From: JAPWJZ01 sp038247245
GTDB lineage: Bacteria > Pseudomonadota > Alphaproteobacteria > Micavibrionales > UBA2020
NCBI GenBank assembly: GCA_038247245.1
Contig: JBBRVE010000001.1
Location: 1 to 64,000, forward strand
Reading direction: 5' to 3'
DNA: 64,000 nt
The position numbers were made by a program, and so were the translations under genes. Numbering within the stretch: position 1 is the first letter of the stretch; each line of letters starts with the position of its first letter. This document shows, piece by piece, positions 25,865 to 32,980 of the stretch. The notes under the pieces are model-generated. The model was not told the origin of the DNA, made no database searches, and saw only the letters and a program-made list of their open reading frames with translations.

Positions 25865-26350
25865 CTACTTCACCACGATATTGGGGCGGTGCGCGATTTC
25901 CATCGCCTTGAACACCTTCAGCACCGATGACGTATCGAATGCGTGCAATTTGAATTTCGGCAGCTGCACGCCCAGAATCTCGTGCGTTTCGGGGTCGGGC
26001 AGGCGCGGCACTTCGTCGCGCTTCACAAGGTCGATCACAAGGCGCAACCGCGCGGCGTTCGTGAAGGGAAAGCGCAGCAGGCCGACGCCGCGCACCTCCA
26101 TCAGCCCGCGGATGGCTTCCACGCTGTCGGCATAGATTTTATCCTGACGGCGTTCCAGCACGACCTGATCGTCGCAGATCAAAACGCCGCCGGCGTCGAT
26201 CAGGCGGTAGGCGAGGTCGGATTTCCCCATGCCCGAAAGCCCGCGCAGGAACACGGCCGAATGTTCGAAATGCGCCGATTTCAGCAGCACAGCAGTGCCA
26301 TGCAGCGTGACTTTTTTCGGCTCCGGCGGCGCTGATCTGGCGATACCCAA
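25865..26350 (-). CDS. hprK: HPr kinase/phosphorylase, short alphaproteobacterial form
   Basis: Phosphorylates and dephosphorylates the HPr regulatory serine. Only the C-terminal catalytic domain is present (161 residues against about 310 in Firmicutes), which is normal for alphaproteobacteria. The P-loop GLSGMGKS spans 37-44, followed by the acidic LICDDQVVLERR, and the signature MEVRGVGLLRFPF near 104. No ATG fits; the start is a TTG at 26350 with AAGGA upstream, which may keep its level low. It is the first gene of the hprK-EIIA-ptsH-ptsI cluster and follows folC by 13 bases. Confidence 0.93.
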   Translation of the reverse strand: MGIARSAPPEPKKVTLHGTAVLLKSAHFEHSAVFLRGLSGMGKSDLAYRLIDAGGVLICDDQVVLERRQDKIYADSVEAIRGLMEVRGVGLLRFPFTNAARLRLVIDLVKRDEVPRLPDPETHEILGVQLPKFKLHAFDTSSVLKVFKAMEIAHRPNIVVK

Positions 26351-26363
26351 GAGGGACTATCCT

Positions 26364-27722
26364 TTAAGCGTTGTTGATCTTCAGGGCATGCCCGACAAGA
26401 TAGAGCGAGCCTGTAATAATTATACGCTGCGGCGTGGCGAATTGGAAGGCAAGAGACTGTATCGCGCTTTCCAGATTGGGCGCAGGACGGGCATCCGCAA
26501 AGCCCGATTTCGCGAGGTAATCACACAGTTCGCCGGCCGATACCATCGGTGCGTCGATCTGGCCATCGACCGCGGTGATGGTGCGCGGCAGGCCTGCGAA
26601 TTTCAGGTAAAACGTGTCAGGTTCTTTTTTGCGCTTGAAACCGGTGATGATGTGCAGCGGTTTTTCGCCGCCCCACGCCTTCGCCTGTTCGACCAGCACT
26701 TCCGCGCCGCTGTCGTTATGCGCCCCATCGACCCACAATTCCCACCCGGCGGGCAGCAGCGCGGCGAGCGTGCCTTTTTTGAGCTGCTGGAAACGCCCCT
26801 GCCATTCCACATTCTGCATGGCGCGGGAGAGAATATCGGCAGTCGCGAGGTGGCTGAAGCGGCTGGATTCGATTGCGGCAATCGCGGTGCCCGCATTGAT
26901 GACCTGATGCGCGCCGATCAGTTGCGGGCGGGGCAGCGCGCCCTTGAAAATCTTGCCGTCATAGCGGAACGTCGCGCCATGGTCGGCAATCGTCCAGTCG
27001 CGCCCCGCAAGGCTGACATCCGCGTTTTCGGATTTTGCCTTTTCAAGGAAGATATCCAGCACGCCTTCCCCGATCTGCGGCGCGATGACGACGGGGCAGC
27101 CTTGCTTGATGATGCCCGCCTTTTGCGACGCGATTTCGGGCAGGGTATCGCCCAGCAGACGCATATGGTCGAACGAAATACGCGTCAGCATGGCGACGCT
27201 TTTTTCCACGACATTGGTTGAATCGAACATGCCGCCAAGCCCTGTTTCCAGCAGCACTGCATCCGCGCTGCTGCGCGACCACGCCAGAAAGGACAGGCAG
27301 GTGAAAAATTCAAAGAAAGACACCGGTTCATCGCGGCTGGCGGTTTCGCATTCGGCGATCAGGTCGAGCAGGTGATCGGGCTCGATCAATTTGCCCGCAA
27401 TCATGATGCGTTCTTCGAACCGCACCAGATGGGGGGAGATGAATTTATGGACGGTAAGGCCGCCCGCCTCGAATATCGCCTGCAAAAATGCCAGCGACGA
27501 TCCCTTGCCGTTCGTTCCAGCCACATGGAAGACGGGTGGCAGTTTCCGGTGCGGATTGCCAAGCTTTTCCAGCATGCGCAGCGTCGGCTGCAATCCGGTG
27601 GGAGCCAGCGGGATATGGCGCAGGCGGATGGCGTTGATGGCGTGTTCCAGCGCGGCGACCGGCGAATACGTCCAGTCGCTCAACAGCGGAACTTCAGGCG
27701 ATACTTGTTTTTTGTCGAGCAA
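26364..27722 (-). CDS. folC: Folylpolyglutamate/dihydrofolate synthase
   Basis: Mur-ligase-family enzyme that adds glutamate to dihydropteroate and to folates. The 452-residue protein has the ATP loop FHVAGTNGKGSS at about 66-76, the folate-loop segment SPHLVRFEERI, LLETGLGGMFDSTN near 160 and the Mur-ligase Asp in LWVDGAHNDSGAEVL near 335. The start is a TTG at 27722, because TGA lies in frame two codons earlier and no ATG fits. It follows accD with a 23-base gap, the usual accD-folC order. Confidence 0.97.
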   Translation of the reverse strand: MLDKKQVSPEVPLLSDWTYSPVAALEHAINAIRLRHIPLAPTGLQPTLRMLEKLGNPHRKLPPVFHVAGTNGKGSSLAFLQAIFEAGGLTVHKFISPHLVRFEERIMIAGKLIEPDHLLDLIAECETASRDEPVSFFEFFTCLSFLAWSRSSADAVLLETGLGGMFDSTNVVEKSVAMLTRISFDHMRLLGDTLPEIASQKAGIIKQGCPVVIAPQIGEGVLDIFLEKAKSENADVSLAGRDWTIADHGATFRYDGKIFKGALPRPQLIGAHQVINAGTAIAAIESSRFSHLATADILSRAMQNVEWQGRFQQLKKGTLAALLPAGWELWVDGAHNDSGAEVLVEQAKAWGGEKPLHIITGFKRKKEPDTFYLKFAGLPRTITAVDGQIDAPMVSAGELCDYLAKSGFADARPAPNLESAIQSLAFQFATPQRIIITGSLYLVGHALKINNA

Positions 27723-27745
27723 GTCGGGTCACCCCTGACATCTGG

Positions 27746-28645
27746 CTATTTTTGCGTGCCGTTGGCTTTTTTACGTGCGCCCGCATCCGCCGAACGCGGG
27801 CGGGTAAGCAGCTGGATAATCGAACCGATGCGCTGGCGCAGCTCAAAGCGCGGCACAACGATATCGACCATGCCGTGATCGCGCAGGTATTCCGCCGTCT
27901 GGAAACCGTCGGGCAGTGACGCGCGAATGGTTTCCTGAATGACGCGACGGCCCGCGAAGCCAATTTGTGCGCCGGGTTCGGCGATATGGATGTCGCCCAG
28001 CATCGCAAACGATGCCGACACGCCGCCCGTGGTGGGGTCGGTCAGCAGCACGATATAGGGCAGTTTTGCTTCCTTCACCGTTTCGACGGCGATGACGGAT
28101 CTGGGCATCTGCATCAGCGAAATCATGCCTTCCTGCATACGCGCACCGCCGGAGGCCGGGATCACGATATAGGGTGCTTTCAATTGCACAGCCAGGCGCG
28201 CGCCGGTAATGAGGCCGTCGCCGACCGCCGCACCCATGGATCCGCCCATAAAATCGAAATCGAACGCCGCAATCACGGCCTGCTGGCCGGTGATCGTGCC
28301 ATGCGCCACGACAATCGCGTCCTTGCGGCCGGTTTCGCTCTGCGCGTCTTTCAGGCGGTCGACGTATTTTTTGCGGTCGCGGAATTTCAGGGGGTCGAGC
28401 ACCGGCTTGGGCAGTTCGGATTCGGTATACGCGCCGTCATCGAACAGCATTTTCAGGCGATCTTTCACCGCCATACGCAGGTGGTGGCCGCAATGCTGGC
28501 AGACGTTCAGGTTCTTGACCATTTCCTGATGGTGGAGCATCGCCTCGCAACCCGGGCATTTTTGCCAGAGGTTATCGGGGACATCCTTTTTCGAGGATAT
28601 CAGGGCCTTGATCTTGGGCGGGACGAAGTTTGTGATCCAGTTCAT
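27746..28645 (-). CDS. accD: Acetyl-CoA carboxylase carboxyltransferase subunit beta
   Basis: Moves the carboxyl group from biotin to acetyl-CoA, giving malonyl-CoA for the fab enzymes. The 299-residue protein has the zinc ribbon cysteines Cys30, Cys33, Cys49 and Cys52 (KCPGC, CQHCGHH) and the crotonase-type carboxyltransferase domain with GGSMGAAVGDGLI and SGGARMQEGM near 170. The C-terminal tail is basic. Upstream on this strand there is a 153-base gap to the divergent ankyrin gene, so accD-folC probably start a transcript here. Confidence 0.98.
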   Translation of the reverse strand: MNWITNFVPPKIKALISSKKDVPDNLWQKCPGCEAMLHHQEMVKNLNVCQHCGHHLRMAVKDRLKMLFDDGAYTESELPKPVLDPLKFRDRKKYVDRLKDAQSETGRKDAIVVAHGTITGQQAVIAAFDFDFMGGSMGAAVGDGLITGARLAVQLKAPYIVIPASGGARMQEGMISLMQMPRSVIAVETVKEAKLPYIVLLTDPTTGGVSASFAMLGDIHIAEPGAQIGFAGRRVIQETIRASLPDGFQTAEYLRDHGMVDIVVPRFELRQRIGSIIQLLTRPRSADAGARKKANGTQK

Positions 28646-28798
28646 GCGCTTAAAACCTTACCGTTCAGAGTCGCGTTTTTAACATGGACACCCGTTTTTC
28701 GTCATTATAATAAGCAATATTATTACCATAACTTCGGCTATTATTGACATAATTGCGAAAGCGGAGTACCAATATAGGGTCTTTAAAAGAAGAGCCCT

Positions 28799-29656
28799 AT
28801 GAAAACCGCCGCGAAATTCAACGACGCAGCCACCCCCGATGTGCCCCACGGATCCGATCCGGCGGGGCTGGCGAAGCAGTTGTTCGATGAATTATATAAG
28901 GTGGAATTCGGCGACGGCGCCCCCGTTGATGTCGCCAAGGTAAAGCGGCTGATCGAGCAGGGCGCCGACCTGTCATACCAGCACCCCGAGCTGAACCAGA
29001 CCGCCTTCGATTTCCTGAACAGCTATCATGAAATTTCACAGCACATGATCATGCTGCCCGCCTATGTCGGGCAGGACCTGATCAAGGTGCTGAACAGCGA
29101 CGAGGAAGATGCGGATGATGTGCGCAGCATGCTGGAACACGGCGCAGACCTGAACCAGCGCGGCGACCAGGGACGCACACCGCTGATGATCGCGGCCCGC
29201 AAGGGCTATACCGAAAGCCTGACCGAAATCGTGGCGAAGGACGCCAACCTGATGCGCATCGACAATCACGGCTGGAACGCGCTGATGCATGCGGCGATGG
29301 AAGGCCATCTGGCGGCCGCGCAAGTTCTGGTGGATGCGCGGATGCCGGTCACGCTGAGGTCCACGAGCGGTTATACCGCGCTGGATGTCGCGCTTGTGGG
29401 CGGCGGGAATGAAGAACCCCTTTCCGCCGAACGCCTGCAGCTGGCGGTGCTGCTGGTGCAGAACGGCGCCAGTCTGCACCTGAAAAACGAAAAAGAGATT
29501 TCGCCGATTGAATACCTGAAACTGAACGGCGAGGAAGATGCTATAAAAACGCTGGCCGCAGCTGCCGCGCAATATAACGTCACGCTGGCGCAAACCACCG
29601 TGATCGGCAAGGGCGTCGCCGCCCCCGCGGTTGCAAGGTTCCGCCGCGCAGGCTAA
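28799..29656 (+). CDS. Ankyrin-repeat protein
   Basis: A 285-residue soluble protein with ankyrin repeats: after a helical N-terminus (residues 20-60), units such as RGDQGRTPLMIAARKGYTESL (about 118), NHGWNALMHAAMEGHLAAAQ (about 158) and TSGYTALDVALVGGG (about 190). No signal peptide or catalytic motif is seen. Ankyrin proteins bind other proteins; the partner is unknown. It is followed after nine bases by a one-repeat-size ankyrin gene, so they form a small operon. TTGACA at 28744 may be part of its promoter. Confidence 0.9.
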   Translation: MKTAAKFNDAATPDVPHGSDPAGLAKQLFDELYKVEFGDGAPVDVAKVKRLIEQGADLSYQHPELNQTAFDFLNSYHEISQHMIMLPAYVGQDLIKVLNSDEEDADDVRSMLEHGADLNQRGDQGRTPLMIAARKGYTESLTEIVAKDANLMRIDNHGWNALMHAAMEGHLAAAQVLVDARMPVTLRSTSGYTALDVALVGGGNEEPLSAERLQLAVLLVQNGASLHLKNEKEISPIEYLKLNGEEDAIKTLAAAAAQYNVTLAQTTVIGKGVAAPAVARFRRAG

Positions 29657-29665
29657 GATTTCCCC

Positions 29666-29926
29666 ATGCCCGCGAATATTTTATTCAACAAAGCCGCCCT
29701 GATGATTCCGCTGTCACCGGAAGGCATGGGCATATTGCTGCTGACCGAGCTGCGCAAGGATGCGCCCGATTTGCAAAAGGCGATGGGGTTGCTGCGCAGC
29801 GGCGCGGATACCAATATCCGCGACAAACGCGGATTTTCGGCCCTGATGTGGGCGGTGACCAAGGGCCATGACGAGATTGCGGATGCGATCATCGCGCTGT
29901 CCGAATTACCCAAGGATGAGGATTAA
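29666..29926 (+). CDS. Small ankyrin-repeat protein
   Basis: An 86-residue protein with about two ankyrin units: LLRSGADTNIRDKRGFSALMWAVTKGHDEIADAI is the clear one (residues 45-78 in parts), preceded by a helical pair. The order after the 28799 gene and the nine-base gap suggest one transcript and possibly a shared complex. Its end overlaps the end of the convergent pyrF by four bases. It is too short for a stable multi-repeat solenoid, so it could be a fragment of a longer ancestor; nothing in the sequence proves that. Confidence 0.8.
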   Translation: MPANILFNKAALMIPLSPEGMGILLLTELRKDAPDLQKAMGLLRSGADTNIRDKRGFSALMWAVTKGHDEIADAIIALSELPKDED

Positions 29927-30645
29927 GCGGCCTTGCGCTTCAGGCTGTCGAGGATATCCTGCGCGGCCTTCGCGGGGTCGGATGCCTGCGTAATCGGGCG
30001 GCCGATCACAAGGTAATCCGCGCCAAGTTCCGATGCCGCCTGCGGCGTCAAGGTGCGTTTCTGGTCGCCCGCCGCCGCCCCTTCAGGACGGATGCCCGGC
30101 ACGACAAGGCGCATGCGCGACGACAGGTTTTTGCGCAAGGACGCGATTTCAAGCGGTGAACAGATAACACCCTGCAAGCCCGACGTATCCGCCAGCTGCG
30201 CAAGACGCAGCACCTGATCCCCCGCCGGTTTTTGCTGGCCGACCGAGTCAAGATCGGCATCATCCATATGCGTCAGCACCGTCACGCCCAGTAATGCGGG
30301 CAGCGGGCAGTTCAGCTGCGCCGCGGCGCCCTGCGCGGCTTCGATCGCGGCGCGCATCATGGCGGTGCCGCCGGAGGTATGGATGGTGATGAAATCCGCA
30401 CGGCAGCGCACGGCGGCACGCACCGCGCCCGCAACCGTGTTCGGGATATCATGCAGTTTCAGGTCAAGGAAAACGGGAGCGTCATTGCCCTTCAGCTCGC
30501 GCAGGCGCTCCACACAGAAAGGGCCTTCGGCAACAAAAAGCTCAAGGCCTATTTTAATGCCGATAGCGACCTTCGACAGTTTGCGCACCATATCCTGCGC
30601 CTCCTGCATATTCGCCGCGTCAATCGCGCAGAAAATCCCCGTCAT
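29923..30645 (-). CDS. pyrF: Orotidine 5'-phosphate decarboxylase
   Basis: Last step of UMP synthesis. The 240-residue TIM-barrel protein has the catalytic DxKxxD motif Asp61, Lys63 and Asp66 (FLDLKLHDIPNTV), MTGIFCAIDAANMQEA at the N-terminus and VVPGIRPEG and LVIGRPIT near 186 and 217 for phosphate binding. It is followed upstream by ridA (12-base gap), so ridA-pyrF may be cotranscribed. Confidence 0.97.
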   Translation of the reverse strand: MTGIFCAIDAANMQEAQDMVRKLSKVAIGIKIGLELFVAEGPFCVERLRELKGNDAPVFLDLKLHDIPNTVAGAVRAAVRCRADFITIHTSGGTAMMRAAIEAAQGAAAQLNCPLPALLGVTVLTHMDDADLDSVGQQKPAGDQVLRLAQLADTSGLQGVICSPLEIASLRKNLSSRMRLVVPGIRPEGAAAGDQKRTLTPQAASELGADYLVIGRPITQASDPAKAAQDILDSLKRKAA

Positions 30646-30657
30646 CGCATCGCTTCC

Positions 30658-31119
30658 TTACTTGATTTCGAAAATCGCATCGACCTCGACCGAAGCGCCC
30701 AGCGGCAATGTCGCCACGCCGACCGCCGCACGGGCATGCTTACCGGCATCGCCGAAAACCTCGACGATCAAATCCGACGCACCATTGATGACCTTTGGAT
30801 GGTCGAAAAATTCCGGTGTCGATGCCACGAAACCGCCAAGGCGCAGGCAGCGCGCCACCCGGTCCAGATCGCCGCCCAGCGCGGCGGCGGCTTGGGCGAT
30901 GATATTGATGGCGCAGAGGCGCGCGGCAGCTGCACCCTGCTCGACCGATGTATCCTTCCCAAGCAACCCTTTGGACAGCTGGCCCGCCGCCATAGGCAAC
31001 TGGCCCGAGATATAAAGCGTGTTGCCGGAAATGGTGAAGGGCACGTAATTGGCAAGCGGCGCCGGAATTTGCGGCAGCGTGATATTCAGCGCGGCCAGAC
31101 GGTCGTTGATTCGTGACAT
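30658..31119 (-). CDS. RidA/YjgF family protein
   Basis: RidA proteins hydrolyse reactive enamine/imine intermediates from PLP enzymes. The 153-residue protein resembles the longer RidA subfamily: YVPFTISGNTLYISGQLP near residue 26, the helix ARLCAINIIAQAAAALGGDLDRV and the C-terminal RAAVGVATLPLGASVEVDAIFEI. The key Arg of true RidA is aligned with RAAVGVATLPLGA, so an enamine-deaminase activity is plausible. Its Shine-Dalgarno AAAGGAG is inside a hairpin (31126-31153), suggesting control of translation. Confidence 0.9.
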   Translation of the reverse strand: MSRINDRLAALNITLPQIPAPLANYVPFTISGNTLYISGQLPMAAGQLSKGLLGKDTSVEQGAAAARLCAINIIAQAAAALGGDLDRVARCLRLGGFVASTPEFFDHPKVINGASDLIVEVFGDAGKHARAAVGVATLPLGASVEVDAIFEIK

Positions 31120-31125
31120 GAAAAG

Positions 31126-31153
31126 GCTCCTTTGGCGATAAACCTAAAGGAGC
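31126..31153 (-). promoter_or_regulatory. Hairpin hiding the ridA Shine-Dalgarno
   Basis: On the minus strand GCTCCTTT pairs with AAAGGAGC around a short loop, with two more GG/CC pairs above a bulged A. The right arm contains the ridA Shine-Dalgarno, six bases before its ATG, and is followed by CTTTTC, so it can act as terminator of the upstream 59-residue gene or as a switch on ridA translation. Confidence 0.5.
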
Positions 31154-31180
31154 GTGTTACAGGGTACAACGATTTAAAAC

Positions 31181-31360
31181 TCACATCCCGAGTTTGGTGA
31201 GGTCGAGATTGGCGAAGGTTTCATAAGACGTCTTGGAACGGTTCGTCGGCGTAATCGATGTCAGCGGCAGTTCGGACTGGCGCGTGGCCTTGCTTTTGAA
31301 ATCATCGGTAATGGTCGCTGCCCAGGCATCGCCATCGGGGAATTTCTCTTCATGTCCCAT
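31181..31360 (-). CDS. 59-residue protein, function unknown
   Basis: A small hydrophilic protein starting MGHEEKFPDGDAWAATITDDF and ending ANLDLTKLGM, with no signal peptide or hydrophobic segment and no family I recognise. The reason to believe it is a perfect AGGAGG seven bases before the ATG at 31360, and a hairpin with a short T-run shortly after its end. It lies upstream of ridA and pyrF on the same strand. It may be unfolded alone; no toxin-like hydrophobic stretch is present. Confidence 0.65.
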   Translation of the reverse strand: MGHEEKFPDGDAWAATITDDFKSKATRQSELPLTSITPTNRSKTSYETFANLDLTKLGM

Positions 31361-31528
31361 ATCCAAGCCTCCTGACAGTCTTGATGAAGGGGGGTCTATC
31401 CTCAGTATCCCAGTTATAAGTTAATGGATTATGAATTTGGTCTTAACGAACAAAAGATAACTTAAGCATATGAAATTCATTGGATTTTTCAGCACCATAT
31501 GCAAAAGTTCCATATATTACCATAATTA

Positions 31529-31557
31529 TTGCAAGCTTTCTGGGCTTCGTATATGAT
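31529..31557 (+). promoter_or_regulatory. Promoter candidate for the 31637 ankyrin gene
   Basis: TTGCAA at 31529-31534, a 17-base spacer and TATGAT at 31552-31557, about 80 bases before the ankyrin gene, in an AT-rich intergenic region (31361-31636) that otherwise shows no gene. Confidence 0.5.
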
Positions 31558-31636
31558 AGCGGGCAGCCTGAACGGGGAAAAAGACCGGCAGAATCGGCAA
31601 AAACCGCAGGCGCTTCAAAGGGGATAGGGGAATATC

Positions 31637-32464
31637 ATGGCCAGCGTACCATTCAATGCCGCCGCCGCGCCGGCGAACGACAATACCATCAGCCTCGACC
31701 GCCAGCTGCTGAGCGCCGCCGAATTCGGGGAAACCGCGAAAATGGTCGCGTTGCTCGCGCAGGGCGCAAATATCGATGCCCGCCATACGAACGAAGATAC
31801 CGCGCTGCACATCGCCGCCCGCGAAGGCTATCTGGACGCCGTGAAGCTGCTGATTGAAAAAGGTGCGGATACCAGCCTGATCAATAATTTCAAGCAGACC
31901 GCGCTGATGGTGTCGGTGCGCGAACACCAGGATGAACAGATCAACCTTGTGCTGATCAACGCGAAAACTCCCGTCAACCAGCAAGACAGCAAGGGCCGCA
32001 CCGCCGCCTATTTCGCGGCGCAGGACGGATTGCCTCTCACGACCAAGGCGCTGGGCGATGCGGGTGCCGATTTTTCTCTGACCAGCGAAGATGGCGTCAC
32101 GCCGCTGATCTGGGCGACGCGCCTGCCCGGCAAGCATGAAACCATTGACGTCATCACGTCATACCCGACCGCAGCTCTTGACGCGCAGGACGAACAGGGA
32201 CGCTCCGCGCTGATGGAAGCGGCGGTGAAGAATGACCAGAAGCTGGTCGAGAAATATGTCGGTCTGAATGCAAAGGTCATGCTCTACGACAACGACCAGA
32301 AACGTGCGAAAGACCTGGCGCAGGAATACGGTTCAGCCGACGCCTTGAAAACCCTCGATGCGGCGGAGGCTGCAATTTATCAGCCCCTGACCGCCGGTGT
32401 CACAGGACAAGTCGCAGCCCCGCGCACGGCAAAATTCAGGCCGAAACAGCCGGTCACCGAATAA
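31637..32464 (+). CDS. Ankyrin-repeat protein
   Basis: A 275-residue soluble protein with five to six ankyrin repeats: LLSAAEFGETAKMVALLAQG (about 24), NEDTALHIAAREGYLDAVK (about 55), NFKQTALMVSVREHQDEQI (about 88), SKGRTAAYFAAQDGLPL (about 121), EDGVTPLIWATRLPGKH (about 154) and EQGRSALMEAAVKNDQK (about 190). The C-terminal part (PLTAGVTGQVAAPRTAKF) resembles the end of the 28799 protein (KGVAAPAVARF), so the two look like paralogues. GGGGA lies before the ATG. It has its own promoter candidate. Confidence 0.92.
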   Translation: MASVPFNAAAAPANDNTISLDRQLLSAAEFGETAKMVALLAQGANIDARHTNEDTALHIAAREGYLDAVKLLIEKGADTSLINNFKQTALMVSVREHQDEQINLVLINAKTPVNQQDSKGRTAAYFAAQDGLPLTTKALGDAGADFSLTSEDGVTPLIWATRLPGKHETIDVITSYPTAALDAQDEQGRSALMEAAVKNDQKLVEKYVGLNAKVMLYDNDQKRAKDLAQEYGSADALKTLDAAEAAIYQPLTAGVTGQVAAPRTAKFRPKQPVTE

Positions 32465-32980
32465 TCAGGCTTTTTTATCTTCCACATGCGGGCAGCGCGC
32501 CATGATCGTGCCGGCCGCAACAAGGAAAGAGTCCTTGTCCGTCATCGCCTGCTGCTGCAGGCTGATCTTGCCGTCCGTATGCCGGATGACAAGGTAGTTC
32601 TGCCCCTGTACCGACATCATCGTCAGTTTCGTCACATCGGCAAAGCGCACGAATTCCATACGCTTTTCAAAAAAGCCGACAGGGATGGTGAAGCCGTCTT
32701 CAGCCACGCGGATATAGGTCGCTTCGCCCGCCTGCAATTGCGTGATGATGGCGATCATGCTGGCAATCGCGGCAACGCCAAGGAGAGCGGAAATGCCCCA
32801 TAGCACGCGCGTTGCGCCCTCCACCTCCAGCTCAATCGCATGGAACAGGATCATGCCACGGTCATTTGTCATCGCCGTATGCGCCATGAACCATGACAGC
32901 AAAACCATGAAGGGAAACAACAGCGCCAGTTTCTTGACGTTGGTTTTATACGGATATTCGATGTTATCGAGGGTGGTCAC
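32465..32980 (-). CDS. Membrane protein with PH-like cytoplasmic part, coupled to RNR-like gene
   Basis: A 171-residue protein with two membrane segments (about 18-36 and 60-82) and a C-terminal beta-rich half (ATYIRVAEDGFTIPVGFF, MEFVRFADVTKLTMM, NYLVIRHTDGKISL) that reads like the bacterial PH (DUF304-type) fold of membrane proteins. It starts with GTG at 32980, four bases inside the end of the ribonucleotide reductase-like gene (GTGA), so translation is probably coupled. No link between this fold and nucleotide metabolism is known to me; the association is unexplained. Confidence 0.75.
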   Translation of the reverse strand: MTTLDNIEYPYKTNVKKLALLFPFMVLLSWFMAHTAMTNDRGMILFHAIELEVEGATRVLWGISALLGVAAIASMIAIITQLQAGEATYIRVAEDGFTIPVGFFEKRMEFVRFADVTKLTMMSVQGQNYLVIRHTDGKISLQQQAMTDKDSFLVAAGTIMARCPHVEDKKA

